DNA of 64,000 nt, from the NCBI RefSeq assembly GCF_029626145.1, contig NZ_JARUBJ010000002.1, positions 340,501 to 404,500 on the forward strand, written 5' to 3'. Numbering within the stretch: the stretch's first letter is position 1; the number at the start of each line of letters is the position of its first letter. A program made the position numbers and the translations under genes. This DNA comes from Micromonospora sp. WMMD961 (lineage in GTDB: Bacteria; Actinomycetota; Actinomycetes; Mycobacteriales; Micromonosporaceae). Below, piece by piece: positions 17,136-24,198 of this stretch. Below the pieces are notes generated by a model. That model did no database searches. It saw nothing but the letters and a program-made list of their open reading frames with translations, and had not been told where the DNA came from.

Positions 17136-18524
17136 TCAGTCGGTGGTGGGGCGGGTGGCGCGGCGGGTCGGGCGGGCGCGCCGGATAGTTGGTGTCGGGT
17201 CCTCGTTGGCAGGATCGGCTGACCCGGAAAGATCTGGGTTCCCCCGTGGCGCAGGCACCCTGGGTAGCGCATCTTCGTCCGGTCGGGCACTCGCCCCGGC
17301 TGCCTCCGGCACGGCGGCTCTGCGGCGGCGACCCGCGGCGCCGGTCGACGGCTCGGAAGCCGACGGCTCCGAGTCGGCGCCGGCGGCCGAAGCGGGATCG
17401 ACCCGAGGGGTCGGGATCGGCCCGCCAGCGGTGGAAGGGGCCAGCTCGGCCGGGGCGGCAGAGGCCGAGTCGGCAGCCGTCGCCGGCGCAGTCGACCCGA
17501 GCTGGGTGGTCAGGTTCCGGTCGGCTCGCTCCGCGAGAACGGCGGCCAGCACCGAGCCGGCGACGCCGGCGATCACCGCGTACGGGGCGACCAGTTGGGT
17601 GGACAGCTGCGCGGGGCCCAGCGTCGACCAGTGCGGCAGTGTGGTCAGGTAGGCGAGCGCGACGAGCACCGGACCGGCAGCGCCGGAGGCCGCCGCGCCG
17701 ACCCGGTGTCCGGTCGAACGGGCTGCCCGCAGGGCGGCCAGAACGCCGATCAGCAGCGCGGGTACGAGTGCCAGCAGCGCACCGGGCCAGTAGAGCTGAC
17801 CACCGATCCAGTACCGCGAATGGTCCGGGTCGAGCTGCCAGGTGCCCAGTTGAGCACCGGTCAACCCTCGTCCGACGCGTACTCCGTCTATCACCGAGAC
17901 CACCGCGAGCAACCACAGCCAGGCGGCCGTCGCGGTCACGTTGACCGCGGCTGCCCGGGAGCGCAGCGCCCAGATCGCGACGACCACGCCCAGCAGGATG
18001 CCCAGCATCGCCTGGACGGCGGCCGTCCGTTGCGGTGCGCCGGTGTCCGCACCGGTGGCGACCCGCGCGGGTACGGCGATCAGCAGCACCGTCACCAGGC
18101 CGCCGATCCCGGCGCCGAGCGCGAGGGCCACCCGGCGCAGCAGACCGCCGGGCTCGGCGGGTGCGCTCGCCCGCTCCGTCTCCGGGCCGGGGACGTCGAC
18201 CGCAGGGGGACGCCCGCCTGGCTGGGTGGCCTGCTCCGGCGCGGTGGTGGATTCGGAGGAATCCGTCGCCTCCGACACAACCGGCCGCGCCGCGCCGCGT
18301 TGGTGCAGTCGCTGCGCGCAGACCGCGCCGAGGACCGTTGAGCTGGCGGCGAGCCAGGTGGCCCAGGCGAGGCCGTCCGCCCAGGCGGTGTCGGTGGCCC
18401 CGGCCTCGGTGGGCGTCCAGGCGATGACGCCGAGCCCGTAGCCGAAGCCCAGTTGGGCGGCGCCCGCGCCGGCAGCGACCCCGATCGCCGTGACGATCGA
18501 TACTCCCCAGCCCTGTCTGGCCAT
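17136..18524 (-). CDS. Multi-pass membrane protein of unknown function
   Basis: 462 aa from the ATG at 18524 (MARQGWGVSIVTAIGVAAG). About eight hydrophobic segments are seen: one at the N-terminus, one after the GLAWATWLAAS stretch, and pairs in the middle (LGAGIGGLVTVLLIAVPARV, AMLGILLGVVVAIWAL, AAWLWLLAVVSVIDG, YWPGALLALVPALLIGVLAAL), then VLVALAYL and YAVIAGVAGSVLAAVLAERAD. A cytosolic Glu/Pro loop separates the second and third. The last 110 residues are a Pro/Ala/Asp-rich tail ending in Arg-Thr repeats. No transporter signature was recognised. It is divergent from the PASTA gene at 18647. Confidence 0.7.
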   Translation of the reverse strand: MARQGWGVSIVTAIGVAAGAGAAQLGFGYGLGVIAWTPTEAGATDTAWADGLAWATWLAASSTVLGAVCAQRLHQRGAARPVVSEATDSSESTTAPEQATQPGGRPPAVDVPGPETERASAPAEPGGLLRRVALALGAGIGGLVTVLLIAVPARVATGADTGAPQRTAAVQAMLGILLGVVVAIWALRSRAAAVNVTATAAWLWLLAVVSVIDGVRVGRGLTGAQLGTWQLDPDHSRYWIGGQLYWPGALLALVPALLIGVLAALRAARSTGHRVGAAASGAAGPVLVALAYLTTLPHWSTLGPAQLSTQLVAPYAVIAGVAGSVLAAVLAERADRNLTTQLGSTAPATAADSASAAPAELAPSTAGGPIPTPRVDPASAAGADSEPSASEPSTGAAGRRRRAAVPEAAGASARPDEDALPRVPAPRGNPDLSGSADPANEDPTPTIRRARPTRRATRPTTD

Positions 18525-18531
18525 GCCGGGC

Positions 18532-18537
18532 AGCGTA
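18532..18537 (-). promoter_or_regulatory. -10 element, leaderless start of the membrane protein
   Basis: On the minus strand TACGCT is followed by 7 nt and the ATG at 18524. It fixes the start codon against the in-frame ATG 72 nt upstream. Confidence 0.45.
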
Positions 18538-18646
18538 ACGTCCCGTCGTCGGCGCGGCGAGTCGCAACGACCCGCCGGTGCGGATGGCCGGCGCAACAGG
18601 GTGGGCGGCGGGCGGTACGGTCGCCGGTGATGAGGCGGTGGGCGGT

Positions 18647-19345
18647 ATGACGGACACGAACACGGGCCGACAGGATGCCGTCGGTGGCCAGGGCGGTGCC
18701 GGCGCGGGCCGGGCCAGCGTGTTGCTGGGTGGCGGGTTGGCCGCTGTGCTGCTCGCTGCGGTCGGCGCGACCGGCGGTTGGCTTCTGGCCGGCGACGGCG
18801 AGCCGTCCTCGGAGGATCCCCTCGCCGTCGCGAGCCCGAGCGGTTCGCCGACCGTCCGGGTCACCGCGCCCCGGCCGAACACCGGGCGGGCCACCCCGTC
18901 GGCCGTCCGGACCTCCGCCGGTGCGACCAAGGGGACCGGCCTGACCGTGCCACCGGTGGTCGGCATCGACTTCGTCGAGGCCCGGGACATGGTGCGCAAG
19001 CAGCGGCTGGGCTGGCGGTTGGTCTTCGGTGGCGGTGCCGGTCGTACGGTCGAGAGCACCTCGCCCGCCGTGGGCACCGAGGTGAGCCGGGGTACGACTG
19101 TGCAGTTGCAGGTGACCGGGCCAGCACCGGCGGCCGAGGTGCCGGACGTGGTCGGGGAGAACTGCGACAAGGCCGTCAACGAGTTGATCGACGAGGGCCT
19201 CTACCCGCGTTACGTCAGTGGGCGCAGCGGAAAGGTCACCCGACAGGAGCCGGCCGAGGACGGCGCTGCCCGGTGGAACGACGAGGTCAGCATCTGGTGC
19301 GGGACGGACGGTGCCGAACAGCCGACCACGAAACCAACCTCCTGA
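18647..19345 (+). CDS. Single-pass membrane protein with PASTA repeats (no kinase)
   Basis: 232 aa from the ATG at 18647 (MTDTNTGRQD). A short Gly-rich cytosolic tail precedes one membrane helix (ASVLLGGGLAAVLLAAVGATGGWLLAG, about 23-49). A Pro/Thr linker leads to two PASTA-like units: one at about 100-160 (VPPVVGIDFVEARDMVRKQRLGWRLVFG) and one at about 164-220 (VPDVVGENCDKAVNELIDEGLYPRYV). PASTA domains of PknB-type kinases and PBPs bind muropeptides or lipid II. Without a kinase or transpeptidase this is probably a cell-wall sensor or decoy. The next gene encodes a similar protein. Confidence 0.8.
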   Translation: MTDTNTGRQDAVGGQGGAGAGRASVLLGGGLAAVLLAAVGATGGWLLAGDGEPSSEDPLAVASPSGSPTVRVTAPRPNTGRATPSAVRTSAGATKGTGLTVPPVVGIDFVEARDMVRKQRLGWRLVFGGGAGRTVESTSPAVGTEVSRGTTVQLQVTGPAPAAEVPDVVGENCDKAVNELIDEGLYPRYVSGRSGKVTRQEPAEDGAARWNDEVSIWCGTDGAEQPTTKPTS

Positions 19346-19477
19346 GCTTTTTCCCGCACCGATCGGCGCGCTGTCTCCGGCGCGGCTCGGCACGCTGATC
19401 CCCGCCGATGGTGTTCCGGGCGACTAGGTTGACGGTCGAGGGCCATGACGCCCGTCCGGTTCGGGAAGGGACGTGCG

Positions 19478-20287
19478 ATGAGCAACGACCGCCAGGAGCC
19501 TCCCGCCGACGAGAACGACGACGACCGGACCCGACCCCTCTCACCGGCCGCCGGCCGGCCGGAGTCACCGCCACCGGCCCGACCCACCGCCGGTGCGGAC
19601 GAGACGGCACCGATCGACCGGACCGTCCCAGCGCGTCCTGCTCCGTCGCCCGACGAGACCATGCCGATCGACCGGTCCGCCGGCCCTCCGGGCGACCGGA
19701 CGGCGCAGATACCGCCGGCGTGGTCCGGGCGAGCCGAGGTCCGGCCGTCCCGACCGGCCGATTCCGCCGGTGAGTGGTACGTCGAAGAGCAGGGCGGCCG
19801 GCGCTGGTGGCTGCCGATCCTCTGGGGCGTGCTCGCGCTGCTGCTCGCCGGCCTGCTCGGCGGAGCACTCTGGTTGGTGCTCGCCAACCAGGACGACGAC
19901 CGGGACGATCCGGGGCCCACCCCCTCGCTCCCGCCGGCCAGTGCGACAAGCGCCGCGCCGACCAGCGAATCCCCGACCTCGGCCGCGCCGACCAGCGAGT
20001 CGCCGAGCAGCTCCCCGACCACCACGGCGCCGGACGAGGTGCCGGTCCCACCGCTCACCGGCCTGCCGCGGGCCACCGCCGAGGGGTTGCTGAACCGGCT
20101 CGGCCTCGCCTACCGCGTGGTGTACCGCCCGTCGGAACTACCGCCGGGCACCGTGGTGGCCACCGAGCCGGAGGCGGGGACGTCGGTGTCGACCGACGAC
20201 GAGGTGTTGTTGGTGATCTCCCAGGACCGACCCTCCACCGGGGTGAGCCCGACGACGCCGACTCCCACGGTGACGAGCACGTCGTGA
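19478..20287 (+). CDS. Membrane PASTA protein with repeated TxxI/L motifs in its cytosolic tail
   Basis: 269 aa from the ATG at 19478 after GGGAAGGGA. Residues 1-108 form an acidic, Pro-rich cytosolic tail with four Thr motifs: T18-RPL, T43-API, T61-MPI and T75-AQI, two of them inside the repeat DETxPIDR. Thr with Ile/Leu/Asp at +3 is the FHA-domain recognition pattern after phosphorylation. One membrane helix follows (about 112-137), then a Ser/Thr/Pro linker with the repeat TSxxPTSESP and one PASTA domain (about 186-250: VPPLTGLPRATAEGLLNRLGLAYRVVY). It is 132 bp downstream of the other PASTA gene. A role as substrate of the Ser/Thr kinases in this window is inference. Confidence 0.78.
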   Translation: MSNDRQEPPADENDDDRTRPLSPAAGRPESPPPARPTAGADETAPIDRTVPARPAPSPDETMPIDRSAGPPGDRTAQIPPAWSGRAEVRPSRPADSAGEWYVEEQGGRRWWLPILWGVLALLLAGLLGGALWLVLANQDDDRDDPGPTPSLPPASATSAAPTSESPTSAAPTSESPSSSPTTTAPDEVPVPPLTGLPRATAEGLLNRLGLAYRVVYRPSELPPGTVVATEPEAGTSVSTDDEVLLVISQDRPSTGVSPTTPTPTVTSTS

Positions 20288-20294
20288 CCGGTGG

Positions 20295-20738
20295 TCACCA
20301 CATCCGGCGGCGGGTACCGACCAGACCGAGGCCGGCCAGCGAGATGGTGAGACCGAAGATCCCGGACCAGAACAGGGACCGGCGGATGTCGGTCGCGGTG
20401 TGCCTCGCCGGAGCTGCTTCGGTGAGTTCCTGACGGCCGCCGGCGCCGTGGCCGGCCACCGGCCCGGTCGGATCGGCGGCCTCGGTGTCCGGAGCGTCGG
20501 CACCGATCCAGCTGGGTTCGTCGTGCACCGACGGATCTTCGTCCGGCGGAGGGTCGGCGTCGACCACGGTGATCTCCGGTGCGGGCACCGGCGCGGTCAG
20601 CCGGGTGGACGACATCGCCGGGTCGCGGACGAGGACCAGCACTGTGGCCATCGCCCCGAGGAGGGCAAGTAGTCCGAATGCGTAGGCGATACGGGAGCGG
20701 TGGTGCCGCCGCAGGGCGGGCTGATTGACCATGACCAT
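20295..20738 (-). CDS. Small two-helix membrane protein, unknown
   Basis: 147 aa. A basic N-terminus (RRHHRSR) leads into a membrane helix (about 17-37, AYAFGLLALLGAMATVLVLV), then an acidic Asp/Pro-rich segment of about 70 residues (PPPDEDPSVHDEP), and a second helix near the C-terminus (FWSGIFGLTISLAGLGLVG) followed by TRRRMW. The topology predicts an exposed acidic loop outside the cell. It converges on the PASTA gene with a 7-bp gap. The reading frame shows normal high-GC codon bias, but no family was recognised. Confidence 0.6.
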   Translation of the reverse strand: MVMVNQPALRRHHRSRIAYAFGLLALLGAMATVLVLVRDPAMSSTRLTAPVPAPEITVVDADPPPDEDPSVHDEPSWIGADAPDTEAADPTGPVAGHGAGGRQELTEAAPARHTATDIRRSLFWSGIFGLTISLAGLGLVGTRRRMW

Positions 20739-20836
20739 CCCAGGGTCAGGGTCCTGGACGCGCGGGTGGAGCTGTGCCGGGGTGGGCGTACCGATTCTAT
20801 GGCGACGGCACGCCCACCGGCGGCGGTTCGGGCCGG

Positions 20837-21121
20837 TCAGCCCACCCGAACTGGGGTACGGGCAACCGGTCGGCGGGCCCGCACGGTGTGCGGACGGGGC
20901 TCGGGAGCGGCCTGCAGTTGCTGCAGCCCTTCCCGCTGGACGAAGATCGACCGTCGGTTCACCGCGTCGCCCGCGGCGTTCAACTCGTAGCCGTCGAGCC
21001 AGAGCCAGCCGTCATAGGTGGGCCAGTCGAGCACCCGGATCACCCGGAACTTGATCGGCCTGAGGAACTGGACACTCGCCGCGCGAGTCACGTGCAGTAC
21101 GTCACCGGTGCGAGGAAGCAC
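20837..21121 (-). CDS. Conserved small hypothetical protein (94 aa)
   Basis: 94 aa from a GTG at 21121 preceded by AGGAG at correct spacing (CCAGGAGCCCATGTG on the minus strand); the longer frame upstream is low-complexity Arg/Pro. The protein starts VLPRTGDVLHVTRAASVQFL and contains the aromatic motif WPTYDGWLWLDGYELNAAGDAVNRRSIFVQ, a compact beta-rich look with many W/Y residues. The last 30 residues are basic. It has no signal peptide or membrane segment. I recall similar short proteins in Micromonosporaceae without known function. No operon partner. Confidence 0.65.
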   Translation of the reverse strand: MLPRTGDVLHVTRAASVQFLRPIKFRVIRVLDWPTYDGWLWLDGYELNAAGDAVNRRSIFVQREGLQQLQAAPEPRPHTVRARRPVARTPVRVG

Positions 21122-21746
21122 ATGGGCTCCTGGGGAGGGTTGGCCGGCGGGCTGCCGGCGGTGCCTGAACGGGGGACGTCTCGGCCGGCGACGGGGTCGT
21201 GCCTCGTGAACCGGTGGTGCGGATCGTGGTGGTCGGGCCGTACTCCGTTGGTGACGTGCCGCCACCCGACCACCACCCGACTGCTTCCGGGAACCGCGCC
21301 CGCCGCCGCAGCTTGCCGGCTTGCAGCGGCGGGGTCATCACCCCGGAGCAGGTCTCGGTGTCGTCGGCCGGGCCCGCGTCGCGCCCGGCTTCCCCGGGTT
21401 GGTGGGGTCACCACTCCGAGGGAGCGGACGGAGACGCTGAGTGATCCGTGCCATACGGACAGAGTGCATCAGGGACGTGCTTCATGCAAGTTGCACGTCG
21501 ACTTTTGCCGATACACGAGCGTGTCGCGCGAAAGGGCTATTGAAGGCATCCGCGTCCGGGCGGCACACTGAGGGCCGGTTTCGCCCGTCGCGGCCGGCCG
21601 AGGACCGGCACCACCCCCTTCGTCGCGAACGCTCGCCGGTCGACGGTCGCGCCCCCGGCGGGTGTCACCCAGTGGCGCGTTACCGGAGGTAGCCCGAGTG
21701 GGGTCGAGCAACCAGCGGCGGGGACCACTGACTCGTGGGTTGCGCC
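21122..21746. other. 625-bp region without a convincing gene
   Basis: Several overlapping frames on both strands are Arg/Pro-rich, mutually exclusive and lack ribosome binding sites, so none is called. The right part (21440-21560) is clearly less GC-rich than the rest and holds the palindrome TGCAAGTTGCA, fitting a regulatory region for the XRE gene at 21747. Confidence 0.5.
21485..21495. promoter_or_regulatory. TGCAAGTTGCA palindrome upstream of the XRE/DUF397 pair
   Basis: A perfect odd-length palindrome (TGCAA-G-TTGCA) in an AT-richer patch about 250 bp before the XRE start. An operator for this XRE protein is a reasonable guess, not shown. Confidence 0.35.
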
Positions 21747-22628
21747 ATGAGTGAGCGGCGCAGTCCGACCATCAGACGGCGGCGGCTCGGTGCCGAGCTG
21801 CGCCGCCAGCGGGAGTCCGCCGGCATCACCATCGAGGTGGTCGCCGAGCAGTTGGAGTGCTCGGCGTCGAAGGTCTCCCGGATCGAGACCGGGCACACCA
21901 CGGCCACACCTCGCGACGTCCGGGACATGCTGCGGATCTACGGCGTGGTCGGCGCTGAGAGCGACGAGCTTGTGCAGATCGCCCGGGAGGCACGCCAGAA
22001 GGGTTGGTGGCACCCGTACAGCACGGTGCTCGTCGGCGCGTACGTCGGGCTGGAGGCGGCGGCGAGTTCGATCCGGGCGTACGAACAGCAGGTCGTGCCG
22101 GGCCTCCTGGAGACCGAGGAGTACGCCGGGGCCATGATCCGCGCCGCTCGGCCGGACTTCACCGCCGATCAGGTACACCAGAGGGTGCGTGTCCGTCTGG
22201 GCCGTCAGTCGTTACTGACCCAGGACGATCCGGTCGATCTGTGGGTGGTGCTCGATGAGGCGGTGGTAAGTCGGCCGGTGGGCGGGGACGAGGTGATGCG
22301 CGGCCAACTCAAGCGGTTGGTCGAGGTGGCCGAGTTGCCGAACGTGACGCTGCAGATCCTGCCCTTCGAGGTGGGTGCGCACGCCGGCATGGACGGCACT
22401 TTCACGATCCTCAGCTTCCCTGAGCCCGGTGATCCGGATGTTGTGTACGCGGAGAACGCCACGGGTGGGCTTTTCCTCGAGAAGAGCGACGAACTACAGA
22501 AGTACAGCTTCATCTTCGATCACATCCGCGCTGCGGCCATACGTCCGGAGGAGTCCGTCGCACACATCGCAAAACTGGCAGAGGAGCCGTTGTGGAAATG
22601 GCGACCAAGGGGTTCCCCGTGGACCTGA
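21747..22628 (+). CDS. XRE-family HTH regulator with DUF5753 (Scr1-like)
   Basis: 293 aa from the ATG at 21747 (MSERRSPTIRRRRLGAELRR). The helix-turn-helix spans about 14-70 (LGAELRRQRESAGITIEVVAEQLECSASKVSRIETG). The rest is DUF5753, recognisable from YVGLEAAASSIRAYEQQVVPGLLETEEYA and LPNVTLQILPFEVGAHAGMDGTFTILSFPEP. Proteins of this family pair with a downstream DUF397 protein in actinobacteria and control development or antibiotic production (WhiJ/AbaA-type systems). They have also been described as toxin-antitoxin-like. Here the DUF397 gene overlaps its 3' end, as expected. Confidence 0.9.
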   Translation: MSERRSPTIRRRRLGAELRRQRESAGITIEVVAEQLECSASKVSRIETGHTTATPRDVRDMLRIYGVVGAESDELVQIAREARQKGWWHPYSTVLVGAYVGLEAAASSIRAYEQQVVPGLLETEEYAGAMIRAARPDFTADQVHQRVRVRLGRQSLLTQDDPVDLWVVLDEAVVSRPVGGDEVMRGQLKRLVEVAELPNVTLQILPFEVGAHAGMDGTFTILSFPEPGDPDVVYAENATGGLFLEKSDELQKYSFIFDHIRAAAIRPEESVAHIAKLAEEPLWKWRPRGSPWT

Positions 22629-22819
22629 CGCAGGCAGCATGGTTCAAGAGCTCGAAGAGCGGGCCGAACTGTGACAACTGCGTGGAGGTGGCGTACGTGA
22701 CGGGGGCGGTCGGAGTGCGGGACTCGAAGGACAAGGCGGGCCCAGCCCTGGTCTTCGCCCCGGGTGACTGGCACGCCTTCGTCGCCGGCACCCGAGGCGG
22801 TGCGTTCGGCGCGGTCTGA
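22592..22819 (+). CDS. DUF397 protein, partner of the XRE regulator
   Basis: 75 aa. The start is the GTG at 22592 or the in-frame ATG at 22598; either way it overlaps the XRE gene by 31-37 nt. It shows the whole DUF397 pattern: AAWFKSSKSGPNCDNCVEVAY, then VGVRDSKDKAGPALVF and WHAFVAGTRGG. These small proteins bind or antagonise their cognate DUF5753 regulators (known for WhiJ-like pairs). The pair ends at a strong terminator, so it is a self-contained two-gene unit. Confidence 0.9.
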   Translation: MEMATKGFPVDLTQAAWFKSSKSGPNCDNCVEVAYVTGAVGVRDSKDKAGPALVFAPGDWHAFVAGTRGGAFGAV

Positions 22820-22831
22820 GCGAATGGTCAA

Positions 22832-22868
22832 CAGAGTCCCCGTCCGGCCCTGCCGGACGGGGACTCTG
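22832..22868 (+). terminator. Strong terminator after the XRE/DUF397 pair
   Basis: Perfect 17-bp stem, arms 22832-22848 (CAGAGTCCCCGTCCGGC) and 22852-22868, with a 3-nt loop, 12 bp after the DUF397 stop. Confidence 0.8.
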
Positions 22869-23016
22869 CCGTCCCCGGGGCCGGAGGAACACGGCGGTCG
22901 GTGAGGTTCCGTGGGTGATCCCGTCGCCACAACGCGCCCGTCTCGTTGAACCGGTCGGTACGGCGCGGTCGACGGCCCGCCGCACCGACCCGCAACCGAG
23001 CGAGTAGGCGAGACGG

Positions 23017-23415
23017 ATGACGACGATCGGTTCAGACAACCTCACCAACGTTCCCGCGAAGCAGGAACGATTCGGTGGCAAGTACCGCGGGGCCCGTCGG
23101 GACACCGTACTCACCGAGGTGGTCTCGACCGACCAGGAGCTGAGCGGGCGGGAGGGAGCCTCCGAGTCGACGGATCCCCCGCTCTCGTTGCCCTCGCTGG
23201 ACCCGAATCCGCTGATCGAGCCGTCGTTCCCGCCGACCGGGTGGCCGACGCAGCCGGCCGAGTCCTTTGCGGATCACCCGTTGCTGCGTGGCCTGCTGAT
23301 GGAATTGCCGCCGAAGGGCAGCCTGCCCTCGCAGGACTGGCTGGACCGCTGGTTCGAGGCGACCAGGGCGATCCTGGAGCTGCTATACGTGCAGGGGGCT
23401 GGCCGCCCGCGTTGA
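23017..23415 (+). CDS. Hypothetical protein (132 aa)
   Basis: 132 aa, ATG after GAGACGG. The N-terminal half is polar and probably disordered (MTTIGSDNLTNVPAKQERFGG, then Ser/Glu/Asp-rich). The middle is Pro-rich (PLSLPSLDPNPLIEPSFPPTGWP), and the last 45 residues form an amphipathic helical segment (LLRGLLMELPPKGSLPSQDWLDRWF). No membrane helix or signal peptide is seen and no family was recognised. Its 3' end overlaps the convergent membrane gene by 33 bp. The codon pattern is typical of real coding sequence here. Confidence 0.5.
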   Translation: MTTIGSDNLTNVPAKQERFGGKYRGARRDTVLTEVVSTDQELSGREGASESTDPPLSLPSLDPNPLIEPSFPPTGWPTQPAESFADHPLLRGLLMELPPKGSLPSQDWLDRWFEATRAILELLYVQGAGRPR

Positions 23416-23982
23416 TCGGGCGGCGTCCGGCCGGGCCCGCTCGGCCAGGCGGCTGTGTCGGAGCGCGTGCCGGACCGCGATGGCGATCACCGCGAGCGCG
23501 CCCACCGTGATCGCGGGCCCGGTGACGCTGGGATCGGCTCCGAGGTCGGTGCCGATCGCCGCGATCACCGCAGGCGCCGTGGCCAGTGCGGCCGCCTGGA
23601 GGGGCAGCCCGACGAGCGGGTGGGCCGCGGCGGCGCGGAGCCCATGCGGCGCAGGTGTGGCGGGAGCGCTGACGAAGGCGCCCGCTCCGGCCCACAGCCG
23701 GCGGATCCGCCGTACCGAGCAGACCAGCGCCACGAGTGCCGGGCCGGCGGTCAGGGCGAGCCCGGCGGCGGCCCGGTCGACCGGCGCGGCGCCGGCGCTG
23801 AGCAGGCCGCCGCCGAGCACGGCCGCGGTGAGTGCCAGCCCGCTGAGGGTCAACACCAGCAACCATCCGGTACGCCGGCGAAGTGCGCGGGTGTTGCGGA
23901 GACGAGGGAGGCCGTCGGCAACGACGCCGGCGGTCAACCAGACGGCGGCGACCGGGATCAGGATGGTGAGCTGACTCTCCAT
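23383..23982 (-). CDS. Five- to six-helix membrane protein, unknown
   Basis: 199 aa from the ATG at 23982 (MESQLTILIPVAAVWLTAGV), with GGGAAAG upstream. Hydrophobic segments lie at about 5-23, 40-62, 70-90 and, after an Ala/Pro stretch, about 122-170 (PLQAAALATAPAVIAAIG, ITVGALAVIAIAVRHAL). Arg-rich loops between them suggest cytosolic sides. The C-terminus is basic. No transport or enzyme motif is seen. The annotation is limited to integral membrane protein; it is convergent with and slightly overlaps the gene at 23017. Confidence 0.6.
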   Translation of the reverse strand: MESQLTILIPVAAVWLTAGVVADGLPRLRNTRALRRRTGWLLVLTLSGLALTAAVLGGGLLSAGAAPVDRAAAGLALTAGPALVALVCSVRRIRRLWAGAGAFVSAPATPAPHGLRAAAAHPLVGLPLQAAALATAPAVIAAIGTDLGADPSVTGPAITVGALAVIAIAVRHALRHSRLAERARPDAARSTRAASPLHV

Positions 23983-24198
23983 GTTCGAGAGTCTTTCCCG
24001 GATCGGGACGGGGCGAATCCGGGCCGGTCCCCCGTTCACCCCGGACGTCGGGCCCGTAGGGGGTCATCACCCGAAGGTATGGCCGTTTCGACATGTTCAA
24101 CTGCCCGACGGCTGACTTACCCTCAGCTAGATCGGCGAATGTCGATTGAGGTTGGGACCGGTGGTCTCGTTCCACTGCCGGTCAGAGGGAGGTAGGAG

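Noticed and set aside
17047..19179. 710-codon minus-strand open frame across two genes and a palindrome
   Set aside because: It crosses the divergent promoters and an intergenic repeat, and the internal frame with membrane helices at 17136-18524 is the real gene.
21122..21746. Several overlapping small frames as genes
   Set aside because: All are Arg/Pro-rich, overlap one another on both strands and lack RBS; the region looks regulatory.
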